DNA of 64,000 nucleotides from Agapanthus africanus. Its lineage: Eukaryota > Streptophyta > Magnoliopsida > Asparagales > Amaryllidaceae. Numbering within the stretch: position 1 is the stretch's first letter; every line of letters starts with the position of its first letter. Location of the stretch: positions 618,169,348 through 618,233,347 of the forward strand of contig CM057342.1 of the NCBI GenBank assembly GCA_030015575.1, written 5' to 3'. The position numbers and the translations under genes are program-made. Shown here piece by piece: positions 46,436-55,523 of this stretch. Below the pieces are notes generated by a model. That model worked only from the letters and a program-made list of their open reading frames with translations, did not search any database and was not told the origin of the DNA.

Positions 46436-46494
46436 ATTATTGACGATTCATGTTGCACGACCACTGATTGTATGCTACACACACCGTCAATAAT
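46436..46494. other. inverted repeat in LTR
   Basis: Arms ATTATTGACGA (46436-46446) and CCGTCAATAAT (46484-46494) pair at 10 of 11 positions, at the place equivalent to the other four long LTRs. Confidence 0.8.
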
Positions 46495-47599
46495 TGCCAT
46501 GTCATGCACAACCCACTTATAGATATGATATTGCTTGGTTAGGGACATTGAGACTTTGATTCATATTTCTTTACGCATTGACTTATAGCATACCTGTATA
46601 CCTACATGCTTACACATATGTTCTGACATATTTACATGCTAGTTACCTGTATATCTATAGAGTATTGTACCATTTGTGATAGGTACTTGCACACTTTATG
46701 ACATAGCTACAGGTATACCTTGTACACCTATTTCACTTATACCCAGGGGGTATACTACATCCTTATTTATAGGTAGATACATATATCTTGCTATACCTTT
46801 ATATTGCACATATATCTGGTTATAGCTACATGTTACCTTTACTTGATATTATTTTGGAATTGAAGAGATTAGGAACCGCATGATATTATATTAACTTGTT
46901 ACAGTTAATTGTTGCTTTTCCTCTATATGCTCGCATTTCATATTTATAATGCGTATACTTTATTCATGGATTTTCACATTGAGATATGGATTTTTCATGA
47001 TGTTTTCTGGATTTGGGAACCGTGGTAGTTCATGAAATTATGCATTATTTGAAAAACCCGGTTTTCCTTGATATGATATTTCAGCAGCCACCATGAGATT
47101 TCTCGTTTACGAGGTGTATACCCCACGCGAGGAAAGGAGGGGTCCATGTGCGGGTACATGGTGGGGCCCGGAGGTACCCCGAAGCAAGAACGATGTCGTG
47201 ATGTCAGGCGATGAGGCTTACGGGAACCATACTATCTGGTGACAGACCAATGACTCAGCGGCTATCATGTGGATACCGACGGGAGTCATGTACATATGGA
47301 TACGTCGAGAGGCGAGGGTTAGAGCTAGGCACTCGAGCTTTTGGGATAGCGTATGATACATACCTATCAGGGGGCCAATCATGGAGATAACACCTGATGG
47401 ATCAGCATTTCTGTGTCGATTCTTGGCACATTGGTTTCATGATATTTCTAATTACTCCTTTGTATATATAACAGGGGATTGAGCCGCTGTTATATATACC
47501 CTTACACCAATATTAGTGGAATGGAACGGTAATATATGTGTATTGACCTCATCATATTTATTTATGTCATTATATTTAGGATGTTAGAATTTTGCTGGA

Positions 47600-48240
47600 G
47601 ATTTGATTCGGAATATAAGAGATTCATTTGAGATTGGATACTGGATAGATATGTGAGATCTACTTGATATTGTGCATTCGAGATATATGAGATCTACTTG
47701 CTGTTGTACATTAGAGATATATGAGATATACTTGATATTGTACATACGAGATATATGTGAGATCCACTTGATTTTTGTACATTCGATATATACGAGATAT
47801 ACTTGATGATTGTACATTCGATATATGTGAGATATACTTGAGGTTGTACATTCGGGATATATGAGATGAACTTGATATTGTGCAATTGAGGAGATGTGAT
47901 ACTTAGATAATATGAGAGCCAATTTAGGGGCTGATTTGAGTAATTTGTATTTAAATTGTCTTGCTGGATTGTGATCCTACCACGATGTCAGGATTCCGTG
48001 GAAATGACATACTTCACTCCATACCTCACCTTATCTGTTTGTGCACTGTTTCTTGTATTAGTAGTACCTATTAGTGTACCTTTCATGATTATTGCACAGT
48101 TACATTCTCATATCCCTATCGCATGATTATTGCATACTATTGTAATATCATTATTGCTGTATATATATTGGTTGTACCTGCTAGTGTACTTTCCATTATT
48201 CTGCATTCATATGACATGTTATTACTGTTAATTGCATATC
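47600..48240. repeat. two tandem arrays inside Tekay C LTR
   Basis: About seven units of 36-40 bp around GAGATATACTTGATATTGTACATT span 47630-47890. The 55-60-bp unit around GTACCT..TAGTGTACCTTTCATGATT spans about 48060-48240. Confidence 0.75.
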
Positions 48241-48929
48241 TTAGATTCACGCTTTACGTGCATACTTGCGATTACCTGCATATGTTATTTACTATTCACG
48301 AGTTGGCAACTCACCTCCGTTGTGCCATAGTGTTTGCAGGTGTTCCTCAGTATAGTCAGAGGCAGGCTATTATCATACATCTCATCATCTTTTGCTACGG
48401 ATACTGCATCAGCTCACAGTGTGCAGTTTGCTTAGGTGGGTTTTGTGGTTATTCGTTGTATTGTATATTCGTTGTATCCCTGTACTCTCCATCTACTATT
48501 TTCATATTGACTTAGAGACTTGGTGAGGACGATGTTGTATATTATATTTGATTTGTTGTCTTTTATACAGTTTCCTTTCTATTGTCTTCTATTTCTTCGC
48601 TATGGCGTCGTATATTTGTTGTGGTGGTTGTTTTCCGCCTTTGGGCGTGGATTTGCTCTCGTTGGGGATGCTTTACTTTTTAATTATATTGTACCCACTT
48701 TTAGGGTTGGTTTTTATAAAGGAGGTGCTGCCAAAATTTTAAGGAAATAAAGTTGGACTTTTAAAGAATTTGGGTTGTGATTTTAAAGAATTTTAAACAA
48801 TGTTTCTTATCTTTTCTTGTCTTTTACTGGTTAAGATTTCTGGGTTTTGGCTTTCTTTTACTGCGTTACGCCTGTAGACGTTGCGTAGTATTAGGGCCGT
48901 CACGTGCCAATTTCGGGTCGTGACAAAAT

Positions 48930-48942
48930 TGATATCAGAGCC
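48930..48942 (+). other. primer-binding site of Tekay C
   Basis: TGATATCAGAGCC lies four bases after the LTR end. It is the initiator tRNA-Met site with one change (G to A at the third base). Confidence 0.85.
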
Positions 48943-49170
48943 AGGTTTTTACCTTACGGAGTGTAGGATGACCTTGATTTGATGGAGTAGGTAGCTTAAG
49001 CAGAGTAACGTAGTGTGTGTGTGTCTGCAGCATACTCACGATGCAGTACTCCGTCTAAAGTGACCTAAGTATAATTACTTGAAATTCCTTCCTTGATGAT
49101 TCATATCCTTGTGATTCGATTTCCGTGTTCATATCGAATCCTATTCCTATTTATAGCCTTTGCCGACGAC

Positions 49171-49640
49171 GACTATGGGGACTCAGTGAGGTGCAGCGAG
49201 GGCCGAGGTCAGTATTGACTCGGGGAGAGCGAGGACTGACCAGGATAGCACGCTCGTTGCACAGGTGCAGACGGATCCGCCTTTGACAGATAGTATCGCT
49301 AGGCTTGTGGCAGAGATGCAGGACATGCGCCAGATGATGAGTTCTTTGGTGGAGACCATTCGAGCGCAGCGACAGGAGGTTGTCACCCCTGTTACCCAGT
49401 TGTTCCTTGCGATCAGCACACAGCTTTCCGTCACTTACATAGCACCAGTGGATGCAGCCCTAGTTGACCAGACACGTATACCAGAGACGTCGGGAGTTCC
49501 GGAACCGTGGAGGACTCGTACCAGGGTATCAGCTCAGAGACAGAGGCTTAGTCGTCGAGATAGCTTTCGTGACCGTTGCGGGAGTAGCAGAGGTTTGGGA
49601 CGAGGGGATTCGTGTTAGCTAGATCAGCCGTTTGTTGTGT
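49171..49640 (+). pseudogene. Tekay C gag N-terminal fragment
   Basis: The ATG at 49173 aligns with the Tekay B start but reaches a stop after four codons. The reading frame for SIARLVAEMQDMRQMMSSLV, TPVTQLFLAIST and SSRGLGRGDSC then runs to 49618. The capsid core and zinc knuckle are absent, and the sequence passes directly to the region before protease (FVARHVFQSYANRL), as in Tekay A. Confidence 0.78.
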
Positions 49641-50480
49641 TAACTTCTGTCAGCGATTCTTTTGTTGCGCGACACGTATTTCAGTCGTATGCCAATCGGT
49701 TAGGAGATTCATCCGTCACTTGATCCTTCTAGAGATGTTGGATTTGACGTTCTCCTAGGCACGGACTGGTTACTTGCGTGCTAGGCGTCTGTGGACTACC
49801 GCGAGGAAACAGTCAGGTTTGTTTTCCCGGCAAGTCAGTTCTTGTTGTGCAGGGGGACAGTGGTGTCGCCTCTCACAGCTCGAATTCATCCTTTTTCCCT
49901 AGTCGGCTTTTGATGAGAGGATGTCGAGGATTCTTTGCGTTCATTCGTGATATCGGAGCCATAGTGGGTTTGTTGGACCGGGTTCTTATCGTACGAGAGT
50001 TTTTCGACGTTGTTCCAGATGAGCCGGCGGAGCTTAGGGAGCTTAAGGATCAGCGGCAGAGTTATTTGTTGGGGGGTTTATGCGTCTGAGTGTTTCTCCT
50101 TGAGGAGCTCCTATTTCTGTTCGTCAAGGAGAAGGACGGCAGTTGAGGTTGTATATTGATAGATCGTCAATTGAACCGGCTTACGGTGCGGATAGGTATC
50201 ATTTACCTCGCATTGACGATTTCTTCGATCGGCTCCTAAGTGCGAGACTTTTTCTAAGTTGTTGGGATCAGGTCATCATTGTTGCGGGTTCGGAGTGATG
50301 GCATTCCGAAGGCTGCCTTGTGCATGCTACGGCTTTGTGTGTTTTGGTGGTGTCTTTGGACTCGCCAATGCCCTAGCAGCATTCGTAGACATGATACACC
50401 AGATTTCTTCAGGCCGTTCCTCGACTAGTTATTGTTTTGTTATTGACGACATTCTGGTCTATTCTAATGTGTCTTGAGGA
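49641..50480 (+). pseudogene. Tekay C protease and reverse transcriptase remnant
   Basis: GFDVLLGTDWL (49737-49772) marks the protease end. VPDEPAELRELKD follows near 50020, then a KEKDGS-type stretch with LRLYIDRSSIEPAYGADRYH and RIDDF near 50130-50220. The palm is disrupted in the same way as in Tekay A. YCFVIDDILVYSNV, the catalytic DD region in modified form, is near 50430-50475. Several stops and frameshifts mean no enzyme can be made. Confidence 0.8.
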
Positions 50481-51370
50481 ACAAGAGCAGCACTTGAGGA
50501 TTTGTTTTGCAGACATTAGGAGAGCCCAGCTGTTTGATAGATTCTCGGAGTGTTCCTTTAGGCTTGTTTGTGTTGACTCCTAGGTCTTGTAGTTACGGGA
50601 GACGGTTTCGTATGGTTCCGAGGAAGATCGAGACCGTGTAGCTTTGGCCCAGACTTGTGTACGGACAGAGGTTCGTTGATTTTGGGCTTAGCAGGTTTTT
50701 ACCACCGTTTCGTGCAGGATTACTAGCGTATTGCTGCACAGTTGACTGGAATGACCGGAATGGAGGTTTCTTTTCTTTGGACTGAGGTATGTGTGCGGAG
50801 TTTTCGGAAGTTGGAGATTCGGTTAGCAACTGCATCAGTTCTTTGCTTTTGGTTCGGGAGACTTTATGGTTTAACTGTAATGTTTCTTGAGTGGGCTCGA
50901 TTGTTTGCTGAGATAGCACTATAGAGTTATCGCTTTTGCTTCCCAACAGTTGGAGGAAGTACTAGCAGGATATTCCACTCATGATCTGGAGATGGCCGTG
51001 GTGGTTTTGCGTTGGAGATTTGGAGACACTACTGGTTTGAGAGTCGTGTCAGATTTTTCACGGACCACCAGAGCTTAATGTGCATCTTCCTGCAGCGGAT
51101 CTGATTGTTGTGATAGTCCTCCGCAGATTTACAGTTCTTGTGTGATCGTTGAGTATAGCTTCAGTTCGCCTCTACTGAGGGGACAGCTTACTCATGTCCG
51201 CGCCCGACCACTTGTCCTTAATCGCTTTCGTGAGGCACTGCCCGCCGATGCTCATTCGTCAGAAATACTTGAGCATACTTGGCTGGGTAATGATCCGGAG
51301 TCCTTGATTTGTGACAAGGGTGTGATGAGTTTAGGGATGCGTTTGTGTACCTGATACTATTGGGTAGAGA
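50481..51370 (+). pseudogene. Tekay C RNase H and pre-integrase region, decayed
   Basis: The region is identified by position between RT and integrase and by homology with Tekay A 19310-18421. Fragments such as the frame at 51142-51354 (FREALPADAHSSEILEHTW) are the only continuous text. I cannot place the RNase H catalytic residues. Confidence 0.55.
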
Positions 51371-52622
51371 CTTGAAATCCTAGAGCAGGCACATCTGTCA
51401 ATTCTCTGTATTCATTCAAGTTCCACCGACATTGATATGACTTGTGAGATAGTTAGGGTGGGCAGGAATGTAAAGAGAAATTTCAGATTTTGTTTCAAGA
51501 TGTTTGTCTTGTTGTGTGTTTTGAGTTGAGCATCTGAGACCGGCTGGAGAGTTGCAATCTTTAACTGTTCCGAAGTGGGAATGGGAGCAGATCTCCATGA
51601 AATTCGTTATGGTGTCTACCCAGGTTTAGTCAGGGTGTGACTCCATTCGGATGCTTGTTGTCCGGTTTTTTTCTCAGTCTGCTCAGTTGTTCTTTGTTAA
51701 GTTTGTGCATTGCATGGAGTTCCTTCGAGGGTCGTATCTAATGAAGGCACCCAGTTCGCTTGCCGTCTTGGGCAGGAGCTTCAGGAAGCCTTGCGTACTG
51801 GTTGAGCTTTAGCTCCGTTTTTCCATCCGTAGGATGATGGTTTTGTGAGGGCGGGCTACACCGACTCTGGAGGATATGCTTGTGCGTACGTATTAATTAT
51901 TTTCGGCAGTTGGGATCGTCACTTGCCATTGTTCGGATTCTCCTTCGATAGCAGTTATCAGGAGACATTCCAATTGGCAACCTTTAAGTTTTGTTTGTTA
52001 GGTGGTGTCGATCTCCAGTCTGTTTTTCTGACTCTGCATAGTAGGATTTTTGGACCCCAGCTTGTCTAGAGACTTCGGAAATGATCCAGTTGTTTCAGTT
52101 AAAGATGATGACAGTCTTGTGCGGACAGAGGTCTTATGTCGACCATGGTGATCGCAAGCTCGAGTTCGCTGTGGGAGATCATGTATTCCTACGGATTTTT
52201 CCGATAAAGGACGTGTTGAGTTTTGGGAAGCTTACCCAGAATTGTAGGTCCTTTCGAGATCCTTAAAGTGAGTTAGTTCCGTTGTCTTTAATTTGGCACT
52301 TCCGCCCAGATTATTGAGTATTCACCCCGTATTCCTTGTGTTGATACTTTGCAATTACCTTCATGACCTTTCTCACATGATTCAGCACCAGACCATTTAG
52401 CTTGGACGCGATCTTTCGTTCACCAGCAGCCAATTGTGTTAATGGCTAGGCGGGTAGCGAAACTTCGGTCAAGGATCTTGCCATCTGTGAAGGGTTTTTC
52501 TTGGACGTAGCCGTATAGTGAGGTAATCACTTGGGAGGCTTCGAACGAGATATGAGAGTTTAGTAATCCTCTCTTTGAAGGTACGCTTAGTAAAAAATTT
52601 TAATTCGGGGACGAATTTTTAT
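51371..52622 (+). pseudogene. Tekay C integrase with chromodomain remnant
   Basis: The zinc-finger/core boundary reads FVSRCLSCC, then RPAGELQSLTVPKWEWEQIS and GCDSIR near 51490-51650. A weak core motif (HGVPSRVVSNEG) lies near 51715. The C-terminal RSYVDHGDRKLEFAVGDHVF is at about 52120-52190. ARRVAKLRSRILPSVKGF then VITWEASNEI near 52450-52560 is the chromodomain. This order is diagnostic of chromoviruses. Stops in every part make it non-functional. Confidence 0.82.
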
Positions 52623-52634
52623 AAGGGGGGAGAT
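52623..52634 (+). other. polypurine tract of Tekay C
   Basis: AAGGGGGGAGAT lies immediately before the TGTAACATTT start of the 3' LTR. Confidence 0.88.
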
Positions 52635-53424
52635 TGTAACATTTCAAAAATCGTTTTGCGAATTTTCCCGTTTTAGGGAAAATTGTCGGTTTTTCCCGTT
52701 TTAACCCGATTTCGATCAAACGTCCGTATAAGCTTACCGACACCTTTTTTAGCTAAAATAAAGCTTGTGCGCAAACTTTAGGGGTATTTGGGAGGTTTTG
52801 GTTCAGATAGAATTTTTCCAAAATAAAATATTATTTTAAGCGGTATTTGGTGCACGTAAATCGGGAAATTTCTTCTCTTGAGAATAAATTATTTTTTTTG
52901 TCACTAGAATATTTTGGAAACTTCTTTTTAAATATCTATATATTTTTGGAGTGCAAAAGGGATTATTTTAAAAAGAAAAGAAAAGGTGTAAAGGTGGCAA
53001 TTAGCATTTATTAGCATTTATTACTCTTTTTCCTAGCAATTTCTTCACAAAAAATTAACAAAAATACCCCCTCACCCCCTTGGCCGGCCCTTCCCTTCCC
53101 CTTGCTGCCCCTTATCATTTCCACCCCTTTTCGACTCATTTTGCATCAAATAAATCATGAAAAATCCAAATAAAATCACAAAAACTCAAATATATTCATT
53201 TTCCTTCATTCTTCTTCACAAAAGTAGCTTAGATCTTCATTCAAAACATCATTTTGGAGGAAAAGATGATGAGTTTGGTTTCTTGGTTTTGATCTTTTGT
53301 GGAGGTATAAAACCCTAACTCTAATCCTTTTTGTTGTTTCTAAATTTCTAATTAGTATATTAATTGTTTATTTAAGCTTTTAATTTCATGTTTGAAATTC
53401 AAGACATGATTTTTATGATAATCT
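52635..53424 (+). mobile_element. Tekay C 3' LTR, first 790 bp
   Basis: It is nearly identical to the first part of 44850-48925, including the donor-like GGAG/GTATAA at 53304/53305. It breaks off at 53424 where Copia 3 is inserted. The remaining 3.3 kb should lie beyond the right edge if nothing was deleted. Confidence 0.9.
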
Positions 53425-55509
53425 TGTAAGGTTAGTATAGCACCCTATGAAGTGTTTTGAAGCATCACATGACCCAAAGTTATAATTTTTAAGGTGCTAA
53501 ACTAACATGCAAAGGGATCGATCCTAGAAAATTAGGGTTATGAAACTTTAAGCTAGTAAAGTTAAGGGTTTGAAGGCTACAACCTTTGTAGCTCCCCTTC
53601 GCTGGACTCCTTGGTCTCTAAGGTGTTGAACGAAGGTCCTTTTGATGTCCCCTTGTGTCCACGACGATCCACCACGGAGATATCCGTCCAAGCTCGCAAC
53701 TTCGACAAACCGAAGAGAACACTCTAAACAAAGCGGCTAAGCTTGTGTAGAATGATGTTGTGGTTAGGTTTCTCACTTCAAAAACCTATCTTTGAATGGT
53801 ATTTGATCACTAGAAAGAACTAGAGAGCAAAAGAGCAAGAGGAAGAAGATGGTGGCAACTTTTTGACAAGAGGTAAAAGATAACTCTTGTGAAGAAAATG
53901 AAATATATCAATATATATTTTATTCCTTCATGCTATGAACCATGGTTAAAGTGATGGAGACATTATTTAACTTTGGTTTGGAATGATAAAGAGAAGGATA
54001 ACCTTAGGTTAGTGGTAGTTGAGCATGGTTAGGTCAAAGGAAGAATGTAGAAGCATGAAAGATTATCCTTTCCTTTTTCATTTTACTTTAAAACCAAAAT
54101 TAAATAATTATCCATTGTTTAATCCATGGTGTGAGTCTTATATTGCCACCATTTCCATATGCTAACAACCATGATGGATGAGTGTATGTATGTGTGCATG
54201 TATGCACATTCACATGTGCAAGAAACTAGCATGAAAGAAAGAAAGAAAAGCACACATGCATGCACACATCTATCATCAAAGAAAAGGTTTTAAGTGAGAA
54301 AACTAATGGTTAAATGATAAATCAACACTTGATTTATCAATCCGGTCATATCTCATACGACCCCACCAAAAGCAGTTCACCCGATCAATGTTCGGTATCA
54401 TATACGCACATTTCAATCGGGTGCATGCGCATATCGCATATGCGCACCACAACGTTTCGCCTGGACTGGGTAACTCCTTTGTGGGACTCTAAGACTCGTC
54501 AATACGCCGGCAGAGGGTGATGATCATATCAGGTACCCTCAAGCCGCAAGCGGTCAGCTAAACGTAACGGCCACCCGGGTATTGAGCGATCAGAAGACAA
54601 CAAGCGAACCTGCTACAACTCCCGTCGAGCCATCCGGCAACACTACCGTATAGTCCGGTCTCTTCGTCAGATATGCTGCATATCGAGCCTAGGGATGGTC
54701 ACGTCGACCCCAATAACTCAATAAGTCGTGTCGGTGAATGGTCTATAACAGATTGAGAAACTACTGATAACACTTATCAGCAAATCTCAGCAGCCCTGGC
54801 CAGGGACTTGCTGTTATAACCAGTCGAGCACAGCACAGCATCAACTCCCAATACCGGGAGAGACGAAACCCCTCCTATCGCTCATTGCCTTCGTGTGTCT
54901 CGGGACTGTACCTAACGGCCACCTGTTTGCACGACTCAGTAGAGCCGTGGTAGGGTGGCAATCAAAGTACAGTGGGAGAACACACAAGACTCCATGACGA
55001 TCTCGGGTCTACAGACTAACCTGTACCAGTGTCACCTGAGAACTGCTATCCGACGATAGATATAATTCCATATAGGAGTTCTCGGTGAGTCCGTCTAGTG
55101 TACCCAGTCAGCACTGAGCACCCGTATATGATCTTGATGTCAAACATCGATGAATGTGGGAACATCCATCGCCCATCACATGGGTCTAGTATCATATACG
55201 CTAGTCTACTCTGGTATATCGATGCCCCGTCTCGATACACCTCCGACTAGGGACATTTCAGGATATGCTTATAGACTACAAATGTCCCACTAGTATGATC
55301 TCTATCATAATCAGAGTAGTCAAGCAGATATCCTTGGGACTTTATCAGCATGTATGAATGAATAAAAGCATGATCAAATCAACATGTCAGATAAAGAATA
55401 ACCAGATAGCATACTATCATGTCGAGCAAGAATGCAAACTGAATATATATACATGTATAGATACATCCACTATCACATAATGGCCTCTAGGGCATATATA
55501 TATCCAACA
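53425..55509 (-). mobile_element. Copia 3 3' LTR
   Basis: It runs from TGTAAGGTTAG to TATCCAACA on the + strand (2085 bp) and is preceded by AATCT from the Tekay C LTR. Blocks such as AATACGCCGGCAG and GCGGTCAGCTAAACGTAACG are shared with the Copia 2 LTR, so the two are related families. A TG/CA-rich low-complexity patch lies at 54180-54270. Open frames 54314-54520 and 55046-55240 are not called as genes. Confidence 0.88.
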
Positions 55510-55523
55510 ATCTCCCATTTGCA
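55510..55523 (-). other. Copia 3 polypurine tract
   Basis: GCAAATGGGAGAT on the - strand lies directly before the TGTTGGAT LTR start and just after the pol stop codon. Confidence 0.85.

Larger units (their letters stand above)
44850..48925 (+). mobile_element. Tekay C 5' LTR
   Basis: It runs from TGTAACGTTT to CGTGACA (4076 bp) and is inserted in Tekay B after CCTTG (44845-44849). A primer-binding site follows it and an identical LTR start recurs at 52635. It contains the same inverted repeat, exon-like segment and arrays as the other long LTRs. Open frames 47584-47922, 48123-48515 and 48520-48750 fall in repeats or T-rich sequence and are not called as genes. Confidence 0.92.

Noticed and set aside
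47584-47922. 112-codon - strand frame with repeating YISHIS/YLEC text
   Set aside because: It is a translation of the 36-40-bp tandem array. The repeat length explains the periodic protein.
44850-48925. LTR at 44850 considered as the 3' LTR of Tekay B
   Set aside because: No polypurine tract precedes it (the flank is CCCTAACACCTTG). A primer-binding site follows it, and a second matching LTR start with polypurine tract lies at 52635, so it is the 5' LTR of a separate element.
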